Positions 52,495 through 61,009 of a stretch of 64,000 nt of DNA are shown piece by piece. How positions within the stretch are numbered: the first letter of the stretch is position 1; each line of letters begins with the position of its first letter. This stretch comes from SZUA-545 sp050297855 (lineage in GTDB: Bacteria > Campylobacterota > Campylobacteria > Campylobacterales > SZUA-545): positions 372,001 to 436,000 of the forward strand of contig JBNKTC010000010.1 of assembly GCA_050297855.1 (NCBI GenBank), written 5' to 3'. Both the position numbers and the translations under genes were made by a program. Below the pieces are notes generated by a model. The model saw only the letters and a list, made by a program, of their open reading frames with translations, searched no databases and was not told the origin of the DNA.

Positions 52495-53249
52495 CCCTGG
52501 CACTCTGGATTCTGATCTTTTTTCTCGGCTGTATCATCGGCTCTTTTCTCAACGTCCTTATCGTTCGCATTCCCAGGGAGGAGAGCGTCGTCTTTCCCGC
52601 CTCGCACTGCGTGAAATGCCATACGCCCCTTCGCCCCTGGCACAACATACCCCTGCTCTCCTGGCTCTTTCTTCGAGGACGATGCGCCTTCTGCGGTGAA
52701 CCGATCTCCGTCCAGTACCCCCTTATCGAGCTGCTCACCGGCGTCATCTTCCTGACGCTCTACATGAAACTCGGTGCTTCCGCCGCCACCGTGGGGGTCG
52801 CGGTCGTCTTCGCCCTGCTGCTGACCCTTTCGGTGATTGACTTCTACTACAAGATGGTCCCCGACAGCCTGAACCTCCTCGCACTCACCCTGGCCATCGT
52901 CAGCGTCTGGTCCCTCTCGATGCTTGTGACCAACGCCGTCAACGCCCTGCTCTTCGCCGGGGCATTCTCCCTGCTGCGCTTCTACCTCTCCTACCTGATC
53001 AAGCAAGAAGCGATGGGCGAAGCCGACATCATGATCGCCGCGACCATGGGCGCCCTGCTGGGCGTCAAACTGGCCCTGGTTGCGATCTTCCTCTCCGCCC
53101 TGCTCGCCCTGCCGGCGATGCTGATACTGCGCGATGAAACCGACGAGAGCAAGCAGGTCCCCTTCATCCCGTTTCTGGCGATGGCAACTTGGATCGTCTA
53201 CATGTTCGACACCCCGATCAACGACTATCTCGGAGCGATGTATGGGTAA
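52491..53249 (+). CDS. A24 family prepilin peptidase (PilD-like)
   Basis: 252 residues with about eight helices. The N-terminal part has GSFLNVLIVRIPR and a cytoplasmic zinc-type cysteine tetrad (CVKC and CAFC). Catalytic aspartates are visible in VIDFYYKMVPDSLN and in GEADI, which stands where most type IV prepilin peptidases have GxGD. It would cleave and N-methylate type IV pilin-like or type II secretion pseudopilins. No pilin gene is nearby; the location after uppS is conserved in Campylobacter from memory (Cj0825). Confidence 0.88.
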   Translation: MTLALWILIFFLGCIIGSFLNVLIVRIPREESVVFPASHCVKCHTPLRPWHNIPLLSWLFLRGRCAFCGEPISVQYPLIELLTGVIFLTLYMKLGASAATVGVAVVFALLLTLSVIDFYYKMVPDSLNLLALTLAIVSVWSLSMLVTNAVNALLFAGAFSLLRFYLSYLIKQEAMGEADIMIAATMGALLGVKLALVAIFLSALLALPAMLILRDETDESKQVPFIPFLAMATWIVYMFDTPINDYLGAMYG

Positions 53250-54264
53250 ACTGCGCCAGTACATCCTTTCGCATTTTTCCTTTACCTTCTTCTCCATATT
53301 TACCCCGTTTTTCGTCATTGCGTCGGTTGTATTCCTGGTCAAGATGGCCCAGTACACTGCGGTCATCCAGTTCTCTGTCTCCGAGATGCTCACCCTCTAT
53401 CTCTTCCAGCTGCCGGAGATCTTCTTCTACCTGATGCCCTTCACCTTCTTTATCGCCGCGGCGATCACCATGCATAAACTCTCCAGCGACAACGAGACGG
53501 TGGTGATCTTCTCCCTGGGGCTCTCCCCAGAACACATTCTGCGCATCTTCCTGATGCCCGCTTTTTTCCTGAGTTTGATCCTGCTCTTCTCCTCGTTCTA
53601 CCTCTTCCCGCACACGACGGCGCTCTCGAAAAACTTCCTGAGCAAGAAGAAGAGCGAAGCGAAATTCAACCTCCAGGCATCTGAGTTCGGCTACAAGTTC
53701 GGCGACTGGATGCTTTTTATCGGCGAAGCGGACAAGAAGCAGACCTTCAAAGACGCCTACCTCTTCAACAAATCCCAGAGCGAAGAGGTGCTTATCAGTG
53801 CCGAACAGGCCAACGTCATCAACGAGCACGGGGTGCTGAGGCTGAAACTGAGCGAGGGCGAGGGGTACACCTACACCGACGAGACCCTCTCTCAGATGGA
53901 CTTCCAGACCCTCTTTATCAACGATATGCTCTCCTCTCAGCAGCGCCCCTACAAAGACGCCTGGACCTTCTGGAGCGATCCGCATAAGAACAGCCTGCGC
54001 TACCGCCAGCTGATGCGCAACGTCGCGACGGCCATCTTCCCCCTGATGTCGCTGACCATGATCCTCGTCATCGGCGTCATCAACTCCCGCCATCAGCACG
54101 GCAACTTCTTCTACGTCTACATCATGCTGACAGTTCTGGGCTACTACACCTTCGGCATCGCGCTGGAACCGATGTTTGACGAGCGGGTGCTCTTTGGGTT
54201 CATCCTGCTCTGGGTCGCCGCCACCACTTTCTTGTACCGGCGCATCATCCTTTCGAGGTACTGA
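53242..54264 (+). CDS. LptF/LptG family LPS transport permease
   Basis: 340 residues from ATG 53242, overlapping the peptidase gene by 8 bp. Three N-terminal helices (about 12-32, 48-70, 92-116), a periplasmic beta-jellyroll-like domain (about 120-250) and three C-terminal helices fit YjgP/YjgQ (LptF/LptG). With LptB2 this ABC permease pulls LPS from the inner membrane into the Lpt bridge. Which of the two subunits it is cannot be settled from one sequence. Overlaps truA by one base. Confidence 0.88.
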   Translation: MGKLRQYILSHFSFTFFSIFTPFFVIASVVFLVKMAQYTAVIQFSVSEMLTLYLFQLPEIFFYLMPFTFFIAAAITMHKLSSDNETVVIFSLGLSPEHILRIFLMPAFFLSLILLFSSFYLFPHTTALSKNFLSKKKSEAKFNLQASEFGYKFGDWMLFIGEADKKQTFKDAYLFNKSQSEEVLISAEQANVINEHGVLRLKLSEGEGYTYTDETLSQMDFQTLFINDMLSSQQRPYKDAWTFWSDPHKNSLRYRQLMRNVATAIFPLMSLTMILVIGVINSRHQHGNFFYVYIMLTVLGYYTFGIALEPMFDERVLFGFILLWVAATTFLYRRIILSRY

Positions 54265-54989
54265 TGCGGGTCAAGATCCTCCTGGCGTACAATGGTACCC
54301 CCTTTTTCGGCTCCCAGGTCCAAAAAGAGACCCGCAACACCGTGATGGGCACCCTGCAGCACGCCTTTCACCGCCTCGGCATCGACACCTCCCCCGTCGC
54401 TTCGGGACGCACGGACCGCGGAGTCCACGCCACCGGCCAGGTGGTGCACTGCGATCTTCCGGACTACTGGCACAACACCCAAAAGCTCCACACCAGCCTT
54501 AACCGCCTGCTGCCGCCGAGTATCCGCATTCGTGCGGTTTCCACCGTTAGCAGCGACTTCCATGCCCGCTTCAGCGCCCGCCGCCGCATCTACCGCTACG
54601 TTCTCAGCGAAACGGACCCCACCCCTTTCGAAGCGGATTTCGTCACCTTTTCCGATCCCATCGACGTGGCGCTGATGAATCGGGCGATCCGCTACTTCGT
54701 CGGAGAACACGACTTCCGCCACTTTAAAAGAGTGGGAAGCGAAACCCCCACGGACGTCCGCACCATCTACCGCGCCTTCGTCTACCGGCACCGGGGCAAA
54801 GTGATCATTACGTTCGAGGGGAACGGCTTTTTACGAACCCAGGTCCGTCTGATGGTGGGCTTTCTCTTTGCCATCAACCGCGGCCAACGTACCATTGAAG
54901 ATCTTGCGGAGCAGGTCGCCTGCCACAGCGACTTCAAGGTCAAACCCGCACCGGGGAACGGCCTCTATCTCTCAAAAATCCTCTACTGA
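54264..54989 (+). CDS. truA: tRNA pseudouridine(38-40) synthase
   Basis: 241 residues. GRTDRGVHATGQVVH holds the catalytic Asp; FHARFSARRRIYRYVL, GEHDFRHFKR and RTQVRLMVGFL are TruA motifs. It isomerises uridines 38-40 in the anticodon arm. Slightly shorter than E. coli TruA (270), usual for Campylobacterota. It starts TGATG on the permease stop and closes the glmU-truA unit. Confidence 0.96.
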   Translation: MRVKILLAYNGTPFFGSQVQKETRNTVMGTLQHAFHRLGIDTSPVASGRTDRGVHATGQVVHCDLPDYWHNTQKLHTSLNRLLPPSIRIRAVSTVSSDFHARFSARRRIYRYVLSETDPTPFEADFVTFSDPIDVALMNRAIRYFVGEHDFRHFKRVGSETPTDVRTIYRAFVYRHRGKVIITFEGNGFLRTQVRLMVGFLFAINRGQRTIEDLAEQVACHSDFKVKPAPGNGLYLSKILY

Positions 54990-55115
54990 AAATCTGCCGC
55001 ACTTTTTCAAAAGCAATATTCATTTTCGTGTAATAACACTGAAATAGAACAATACTATTATCACATTTACGATGAGCGATCATTCAATCTAAAGTCCACA
55101 TAGTGAGGTACCCTG

Positions 55116-55649
55116 ATGATACGTTTTCCACTTCTATTCATCCTCCTCTCCTTTGTCACGCTGCAAGCAGACAATATTCCCGATCCCGCGCTCTATCACC
55201 AGTGCGAACGTCATGTCAAGATCGTCAACACCGACGACTACCCCGATTATGTTTTTCTGGGGGTCGTAGATGAGATTATGAGCGGCGGCACCAGTATCTA
55301 CAAGATCACCGCCGATAGTCCCTATCTGACAAAGGGATACAAGTTCAACACCCTCTATCTCCTTGCCATGGAAGATACGATATACGCCCAGTATGTTCCC
55401 GACGTCACACCGCTGTTCACCAGCGATACGATGGGCGGAGTGTTGCTCGACTATGCCCAGGAGCATAACATCACTCACCGGAATGCTCTAGCCGGCGGCA
55501 GCCATTTTTATATTGAAAACGACTACCCCGTCGTCGAAGACAACCGCTCCTATGTCATCACCTCCATCGATGATGCCCACGTTAACCTCGAACTGAAGCA
55601 GCGCCGACTCACCTTCGAAGACGGCACACTCAAAACCATCGACTATTAA
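55116..55649 (+). CDS. exported protein of unknown function
   Basis: 177 residues with a signal peptide (about 1-18, ending LQADN). The mature part is acidic with many Tyr and Asp residues and predicted beta structure (YVFLGVVDEIMSGG, YIENDYPVVEDNRSYV). One cysteine remains after the signal (QCERHV). No family recognised. It is followed 9 bp later by a small lipoprotein gene and a membrane protein gene, forming a small envelope operon. TATTAT and TACTAT boxes lie about 50 bp upstream. Confidence 0.6.
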   Translation: MIRFPLLFILLSFVTLQADNIPDPALYHQCERHVKIVNTDDYPDYVFLGVVDEIMSGGTSIYKITADSPYLTKGYKFNTLYLLAMEDTIYAQYVPDVTPLFTSDTMGGVLLDYAQEHNITHRNALAGGSHFYIENDYPVVEDNRSYVITSIDDAHVNLELKQRRLTFEDGTLKTIDY

Positions 55650-55658
55650 GGAGCGACG

Positions 55659-55826
55659 ATGCGTATTTTTATTCTGACGACCATGGGACTCCTGCTTACG
55701 CTTTTCATCGGCGGTTGCGGCGACAGTAGCAACGGCAATACGGATTCGGCCCACGCCTATGTTCCTCTGGACGAGAGCGAGCGCAACCCCACCGTTCCGC
55801 TCGTCACCGAGGCCGATCTGCAGTAG
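55659..55826 (+). CDS. small lipoprotein
   Basis: A 55-residue protein with AAGGAG eight bases before the ATG. A hydrophobic signal (LTTMGLLLTLFIGGC) ends in a lipobox-like FIGGC, so Cys about 20 would be lipidated. The mature peptide of about 35 residues is polar (GDSSNGNTDS... PLVTEADLQ) and ends in an acidic tail. No family is recognised. Its TAG stop is directly followed by the next start codon. Confidence 0.6.
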   Translation: MRIFILTTMGLLLTLFIGGCGDSSNGNTDSAHAYVPLDESERNPTVPLVTEADLQ

Positions 55827-56192
55827 ATGGGATCCTACGAACTCGAATTTGCCCAATCGCTTCTGCTGACAATCGCCCTGGAGAGCGCGGCGATTGTCAT
55901 CATTAGCCGCTACTACCTGCACAAAACCTTTCCGCCGGAGCGTGTCGCCTTCGCGGGCATCTTCCCCTCCCTGGCGACCCTGCCCTACGTCTGGTTTCTT
56001 TTTCCCCTCTTTTTTCGCGGCGACTACACGGGGTATATGCTCTTTTCGGAACTGACCGTTACACTCGTCGAAACCCTCATACTGCGTATGCTGCTACCCC
56101 TTGGCTGGAGAGAGGCGTTACTGCTCTCCGTCGGCGCCAACACCGCCTCTTTCGGGATCGGCTGGCTCATCCACCGACTCCACTGGTTGTAA
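55827..56192 (+). CDS. small integral membrane protein, unknown function
   Basis: 121 residues with about four hydrophobic helices (near 9-27, 40-61, 68-88, 96-116) and basic loops. No motif was recognised. The start codon abuts the lipoprotein stop, so the two are probably translated together. It could be a membrane anchor or transport accessory for the two exported proteins before it; that is guesswork from position. Confidence 0.6.
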   Translation: MGSYELEFAQSLLLTIALESAAIVIISRYYLHKTFPPERVAFAGIFPSLATLPYVWFLFPLFFRGDYTGYMLFSELTVTLVETLILRMLLPLGWREALLLSVGANTASFGIGWLIHRLHWL

Positions 56193-56242
56193 GCTTTCAA
56201 ATCTTGAACCTATCTTGAGGCAGGGGGATAACCGCCCTGTGC

Positions 56243-56248
56243 TATAAT
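56243..56248 (+). promoter_or_regulatory. -10 box for the envelope-glycolipid cluster
   Basis: GTGCTATAATTCG contains a perfect TATAAT 33 bp before the first start codon (56281). A CAGGG / CCCTG hairpin at 56221-56239 just upstream may end the preceding operon. Confidence 0.55.
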
Positions 56249-56280
56249 TCGCGGAAGTTTACAGATCAAAAAGGCGGCCA

Positions 56281-56967
56281 ATGATCTTCGGCGTTTCCAA
56301 ATGGTTCTACCTGACGTCGCTGCTGCTGGCCCTGCTCTTTCTCTTTGTTCCGCAGATCGATATCGCCGTCTCCTCGCTCTTTTACAATGAGACAGAACGC
56401 TTCTTCTGGTCCAAGGAGCCGCTGATCCTCGCAATTTATGAAATTCCACGAATCATCACTATTCTCAGTCTTATCGCACTGCTGATACTGATCATCGACC
56501 TAATCTTCAAAAAGCGCCTCTTCGGCGTCCGTCCCCTGCTCATCTTCTACTTCTGCGCGACGATGATCATCGGTCCGGGCGTCATCGTCCATAACCTCTT
56601 CAAAGATCAGTGGGGACGCGCCCGCCCCTCCAAGATCGACACCTTCGGCGGCAAGAAGCACTTCACCCCCGCCTTCGTCATCAGCGACCAGTGCGACCGC
56701 AACTGCTCCTTCGTCTCCGGCCACGCCGCCGGGGCTTCGGGGCTGATTGCGCTGGCACTGCTGGCCCGCAGACGCCGCGCTCTGGCGATGGGCGGCGCCG
56801 TAGCACTGGCCGCCGTCGTCGGCGCGGGCCGCATCATCCAGGGCGGCCACTTTTTCAGCGACGTCCTCTTCGCCTTCATCATCACGTACCTCACAGCCAA
56901 GATTATGTACCATATAACCTTCGAACGGGGGACCTTCGACTTTATCGACCATAGGAGTACACCATGA
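56281..56967 (+). CDS. PAP2 family phosphatase, LpxE/LpxF-like
   Basis: 228 residues with six predicted helices. The PAP2 signature is complete: KDQWGRARP, NCSFVSGHAAG and GAGRIIQGGHFFSD. The insert FTPAFVISDQCDRNCSF, with two cysteines just before SGH, resembles lipid A phosphatases of the LpxE/LpxF group rather than undecaprenyl-pyrophosphatases. It would dephosphorylate lipid A on the periplasmic face. It is coupled to the epimerase gene by a 4-bp overlap. The exact position removed (1 or 4') cannot be told. Confidence 0.82.
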   Translation: MIFGVSKWFYLTSLLLALLFLFVPQIDIAVSSLFYNETERFFWSKEPLILAIYEIPRIITILSLIALLILIIDLIFKKRLFGVRPLLIFYFCATMIIGPGVIVHNLFKDQWGRARPSKIDTFGGKKHFTPAFVISDQCDRNCSFVSGHAAGASGLIALALLARRRRALAMGGAVALAAVVGAGRIIQGGHFFSDVLFAFIITYLTAKIMYHITFERGTFDFIDHRSTP

Positions 56968-57980
56968 GCAAACCGACCTGTTTCGTTACGGGGGGTGCCG
57001 GATTTATCGGATCGCACCTCTGTGAAGCCCTGCTGCGCGAGGGACGCCGCGTTATCACCATCGACAACTTCAACCCCTTTTACGACCCGGCCATCAAGCG
57101 CGGCAATATCGAAGAGGTCCGGGAGATGATGCTGCGTGAAGGGATCGCGGAGAGCACCTTCGAAGTGGTCGAGGGGGATATCCGCAACCGGGAGCTGCTC
57201 ACAAGCATCTTCTCCGGCCTCAAAGAGCAGAACGAAACGGTCACCATCGTCCACCTCGCCGCCATGGCCGGGGTGCGCCCCTCCATCGCCGACCCCGAGC
57301 TCTACACCGACGTCAATATCAACGGCACCCAGAACATCTTCGAGATCGCCCGGGAGTTCGGTATCGCCGACGTCGTCTACGCGTCGAGCTCCTCGGTCTA
57401 CGGCGAGAATGAGAAGGTCCCCTTCAGCGAAGCCGACCGGGTCGACAACCCCATCTCCCCCTACGCCATGACCAAAAAGTCCAACGAGCTGATGGCCTAC
57501 ACCTACCACCATCTCTTCAACCTGAACATGATCGGCCTGCGCTTCTTTACCGTCTACGGTCCGCGCCAGCGTCCCGACCTCGCCATCCACAAGTTCACCA
57601 AACTTATCGACGCCGGCGAGGCGATCCCCTTCTTCGGTGACGGCACGACCCGCCGCGACTACACCTACGTCGACGACATCATCGACGGAGTGATGAAGTC
57701 TATTGCCCATATCGAGGCGAACGAAAAAGTTTGCGAAGTGATCAACCTCGGAGAGTCCCATACCACGACGCTCAAAGCGCTGGTCGAAACGATCGAGTCG
57801 GCTCTGGGCGTCAAAGCCAACATCAACCGGCTCCCCTCCCAACCCGGCGACGTTCCCCAGACCTTTGCCGAGATCGACAAAGCGAAGGCGCTCATCGGCT
57901 ACAACCCGACGACCCTGATCGCCGAGGGCATTCCCAGGTTCGTCGCATGGTACCGCCAAAAGCAGGAGCGCGGAGAGTGA
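56964..57980 (+). CDS. UDP-glucuronate 4-epimerase-like SDR
   Basis: 338 residues of the extended SDR family: FVTGGAGFIGSHLCEAL, then DNFNPFYDPAIKRGN, catalytic SSSVYGENEKVPF and YAMTKKSNELMAY (Tyr-x3-Lys), and YGPRQRPDLAIHKFTKLI, a run typical of UDP-GlcA 4-epimerases (GAE/CapI/LpsL). It would make UDP-galacturonate from UDP-glucuronate in the cytoplasm. The name is based on these motifs; a UDP-GlcNAc or UDP-Glc 4-epimerase is less likely. Located between two PAP2 genes with 4-bp overlaps. Confidence 0.83.
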   Translation: MSKPTCFVTGGAGFIGSHLCEALLREGRRVITIDNFNPFYDPAIKRGNIEEVREMMLREGIAESTFEVVEGDIRNRELLTSIFSGLKEQNETVTIVHLAAMAGVRPSIADPELYTDVNINGTQNIFEIAREFGIADVVYASSSSVYGENEKVPFSEADRVDNPISPYAMTKKSNELMAYTYHHLFNLNMIGLRFFTVYGPRQRPDLAIHKFTKLIDAGEAIPFFGDGTTRRDYTYVDDIIDGVMKSIAHIEANEKVCEVINLGESHTTTLKALVETIESALGVKANINRLPSQPGDVPQTFAEIDKAKALIGYNPTTLIAEGIPRFVAWYRQKQERGE

Positions 57981-58603
57981 ACGCCGCTCTAGAGCTCTTC
58001 CGTGACCGCCGATGGCAGATCGCGCTGCTGCTCGTCGCCATCGCCGCCTTTGCCTCCTACCACCTCTTCGATATCGCTGTCGCCGAGTTTTTCCGCGGCT
58101 ACCGCAAGACCGCCTTCTACGACATCTTCAAACGCCTGACCCACCTGGGAGACGGAGAGTGGTACATCATCCCGCCGCTGCTGCTGTGGCTCTTCTGGCG
58201 CAAACGCAATACCCTCTACGCCCGGGCGGCGCTGCTGATCTTCGCCACCGCATCCGCGTCGGGGATCATCGCCAATCTCCTCAAAGTCTTTTTCGGACGC
58301 TTCCGTCCGACGCTCTACTTCAAAGAGCAGCTCTACGGGTTTGACTGGTTCCATCTCGACGCGGCGATGCGCTCCTTCCCCTCCGGCCACGCCACGACGG
58401 TGATGAGCGCCTGGCTCGCCTTTGCCCTGCTCTTTCCGAAGTACCGCATCGCGCTGCTCGCCGTCGGCGTCTTCCTTGCCCTGACCCGGGTCTTCGTCAC
58501 CGCGCACTACGTCAGCGACATTCTCGCCGGCGGATTCCTGGGGGCGACGATCACTCTGGTCTGCTACCGACTGATCTACACTCCGACCAAAGAGAGCCTA
58601 TGA
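57977..58603 (+). CDS. PAP2 family phosphatase
   Basis: 208 residues from GTG 57977, which overlaps the epimerase stop (GTGA). PAP2 motifs: KVFFGRFRP, RSFPSGHATT and RVFVTAHYVSD. Five or six helices. It is a second, differently sequenced PAP2 in the cluster: it lacks the QCxxNC insert and looks like a generic undecaprenyl-pyrophosphate or lipid phosphatase. Either lipid A 4'- or 1-dephosphorylation or carrier-lipid recycling is plausible. Confidence 0.85.
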   Translation: MNAALELFRDRRWQIALLLVAIAAFASYHLFDIAVAEFFRGYRKTAFYDIFKRLTHLGDGEWYIIPPLLLWLFWRKRNTLYARAALLIFATASASGIIANLLKVFFGRFRPTLYFKEQLYGFDWFHLDAAMRSFPSGHATTVMSAWLAFALLFPKYRIALLAVGVFLALTRVFVTAHYVSDILAGGFLGATITLVCYRLIYTPTKESL

Positions 58604-59988
58604 ATCTAACCGTCACCGACGCTCAGGCCCGCTGGCTAATCCTCGGCGTCGCCCTCTTCGCGGTGATCTACAACGCCTTTTTACCGCTGCACGGCGACGA
58701 AGCCTACTACTGGGTCTGGAGCAACAATCTTCAAGCGGGATACTACGACCACGCTCCCATGATCGCCTTCTTTATCAAGGCGGCCACCTGGATCAGCGAC
58801 GCCGAATGGGGCATCCGGCTCGTCAACATCGTCTCCCTCTCCATCAGCGCCTGGTTCCTCTACCGCACCGCACGCACTCACCTCTCGCAAGAAGCCGCGG
58901 GCTACACTCTGCTGATCTTTCTGTCGATCCCCCTGGTGCACGGCGGCTACATCATCACGACCCCCGACGCGCCGCTGATCCTCTTCTGGACCCTGTCGCT
59001 CCATTTCGCCCTTGACGCCATCACCACCGACCGCACCCGAAGTTTCGTCCTGACCGGCCTCTTCCTTGGTCTGGCGATGCTTTCGAAGTATACGGCGATC
59101 CTGCTGGCGGCCTCGATCCTCCTCTACCTGCTGCTCTTCGATCGCCGCCGCCTTCTTGATTCCAAAACCTGGATGGCCGTCGCCCTCGCCGCGCTCATCG
59201 TCTCCCCGATGCTCTGGTGGAACTACCAGAACGACTGGATCAGCTTTCTCTTCCAGCTCGAACACGGCGGCATGGGCAACACCGAACTGAGCCTGAAGGA
59301 TTTCGGGGACTACTTCGGCGGACAGTTCGCCATCTTCAGTCCCGTCTTTATGGGGATCGTACTCGTCGCGGCGTTCAAGCGCGATATGAGACAGACCCCC
59401 GCCGAACGGCTGATCCTCGTCGCCTTCGCCCTGCCACTGGCTTTCTTCGTCTACAAGAGCTGCTACGAGCACATGGAGCTCAACTACGGGGCACCGGCCT
59501 ACATCGCCGGGGCGCTGCTGACCGCCTCCGCCGTCGCCCGCTTCGGATGGCGCCGCTGGTTTGCGGCGGGACTGATCCTCGCACTGGTACTGAGCCTCAC
59601 CGCCCGGGGTGCGCTGCTCTTTGCTTTGGTCCACGTTCAGGACCGCATGGTCGGCTTTAAAGAGGCGATCACCCTGCTGGCCAAAGAGCGCCGCGACGGC
59701 GACGCCCTCTACGGCAACCACCTGACCACCGCCGCACTGCTGAGCTATTACCTCCCCGACCACCCCCGCACCTCCGTCGCCACCGACACCCGTTTCAGTC
59801 AGTATGACCTCTGGGACACCACCCTGCGCGACGGCCTGGTACTGAGCTACTACAACGCTGAAAAGAACCTGCACAAGCGGTTTGCCTCCGTCGAAACCGT
59901 CGCCATCTACGACCTCTTCAAGGGCGACAAAAAGTTCCGGACCTTCTACATCTTCCGCGTCGCCGACCCCAAACAGCCCAAGCTCTAA
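58600..59988 (+). CDS. ArnT/GT39-family polyprenyl-phosphate glycosyltransferase
   Basis: 462 residues with about ten or eleven transmembrane helices, GT-C fold. The first periplasmic loop has LHGDEAYYWVW (the Asp-Glu catalytic/metal motif) and YYDHAPMIAFFI; the family hallmark ITTPDAPLILFW follows. Members move a sugar from polyprenyl-phosphate to lipid A, core LPS or protein on the periplasmic side (ArnT, RgtA-D, PMT). Donor unknown: galacturonate or arabinofuranose are the two lipid-linked sugars for which this window holds precursor genes. Confidence 0.83.
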   Translation: MNLTVTDAQARWLILGVALFAVIYNAFLPLHGDEAYYWVWSNNLQAGYYDHAPMIAFFIKAATWISDAEWGIRLVNIVSLSISAWFLYRTARTHLSQEAAGYTLLIFLSIPLVHGGYIITTPDAPLILFWTLSLHFALDAITTDRTRSFVLTGLFLGLAMLSKYTAILLAASILLYLLLFDRRRLLDSKTWMAVALAALIVSPMLWWNYQNDWISFLFQLEHGGMGNTELSLKDFGDYFGGQFAIFSPVFMGIVLVAAFKRDMRQTPAERLILVAFALPLAFFVYKSCYEHMELNYGAPAYIAGALLTASAVARFGWRRWFAAGLILALVLSLTARGALLFALVHVQDRMVGFKEAITLLAKERRDGDALYGNHLTTAALLSYYLPDHPRTSVATDTRFSQYDLWDTTLRDGLVLSYYNAEKNLHKRFASVETVAIYDLFKGDKKFRTFYIFRVADPKQPKL

Positions 59989-60041
59989 GAGCTCATTGCG
60001 GGGAGTCGGCACGGTTTAACGCCCATTCAATCTTTTTTCGA

Positions 60042-60047
60042 TAAAAT
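60042..60047 (+). promoter_or_regulatory. -10 box before the flippase-like gene
   Basis: TTTTTTCGATAAAATC gives TAAAAT 30 bp before the ATG at 60077, in the only gap (88 bp) of this cluster; AATCCGGAGCGG precedes the start codon. Confidence 0.45.
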
Positions 60048-60076
60048 CACGACAATCAACAGCAATCCGGAGCGGA

Positions 60077-61009
60077 ATGAAAAACATCTTCAAAGCAGTG
60101 ATGACCCTCATCATCTTCTATGTGCTGTTTCAGTACGTCCATATCGACCAGGTGCTCTCTATCGTCGCCCAAACAGAAAAAGGGTGGATATTTGCCGCAC
60201 TGCTGGCCCAGCTGGCCAGTACCTACCTCGCCGCCTACCGCTGGTGCATCATCATGCAGCTCTGGGTCTTCAAAGAGTCCCTCGGATTCTACGTCAGCAG
60301 CTACTTCAAGGGCTCCTTTTTCAACCAGGTGCTCCCCGGAAGCATCGGCGGCGACGCCGTACGGATCATCGACGTCGCCCGCCGCGGCTACCCCAAGAAA
60401 GAGGCCTTCTACGGCGTCTTCGTCGACCGGGTCGTCGGCCTGGTGGGACTGCTGGTCCTCAACCTCGGTTCGAACCTGCTCTTCTACGGCACCTTCCCCA
60501 ACTGGCTCTTTAACTTGATCAACCTGATCACCCTCGGCGGCATCGCCGGTTTCATCCTGTTGCTGCTGATGAACCGCCTCACCTTCCTCGACGGCATCAA
60601 GTTTCTCGACCTGATCTACCGTCTTGGCAAGCGGATGGACAGCCTCTACGGCGATGTCAAACCCCTGGCGCTGCACATCGGCGTCTCGGTGATCGTCCAC
60701 CTCTTTTCGGTCCTCTCCATCTACTTCCTGGGGCTGAGCGTCGGCATCGATCTCGACCTCAAGGTCTTCCTGATCGCTATTCCCCCCATCTTCCTGCTCA
60801 CCATCGTTCCCGTCTCCCTGGCGGGCTGGGGCGTGCGCGAGGGAGCCATGGTGGGCATCCTGATGCTCGTCGGCGCCGAAAAGGCGGAAGTGCTGGCCGT
60901 CTCCATCCTCTACGGTATGCTGCTCATCGTCGCCAGCCTGCCCGGAGCCTACTACCTGAATCGCTCCAAAAAATTCACACCAAACGAAATAAAGGAAGCC
61001 GAAGCATGA
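60077..61009 (+). CDS. lysylphosphatidylglycerol synthase-TM/UPF0104 flippase-like membrane protein
   Basis: 310 residues with seven or eight helices. The family pattern is clear: AAYRWCIIMQ, FFNQVLPGSIGGDAVRI and FVDRVVGLVGLLVLN, later VPVSLAGWGVREGAMVG. Such proteins are the transmembrane part of MprF and its stand-alone relatives, seen with polyprenyl-sugar or glycolipid genes and thought to flip lipids or lipid-linked sugars. Partner genes here are GT9 and GT39 transferases, so movement of a lipid-linked sugar is a reasonable inference. Confidence 0.82.
   Translation: MKNIFKAVMTLIIFYVLFQYVHIDQVLSIVAQTEKGWIFAALLAQLASTYLAAYRWCIIMQLWVFKESLGFYVSSYFKGSFFNQVLPGSIGGDAVRIIDVARRGYPKKEAFYGVFVDRVVGLVGLLVLNLGSNLLFYGTFPNWLFNLINLITLGGIAGFILLLLMNRLTFLDGIKFLDLIYRLGKRMDSLYGDVKPLALHIGVSVIVHLFSVLSIYFLGLSVGIDLDLKVFLIAIPPIFLLTIVPVSLAGWGVREGAMVGILMLVGAEKAEVLAVSILYGMLLIVASLPGAYYLNRSKKFTPNEIKEAEA

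Noticed and set aside
56607..60012. Large minus-strand frames opposite the epimerase and GT39 genes
   Set aside because: Explained by high GC and strong sense-strand coding; no ribosome-binding sites or recognised domains.
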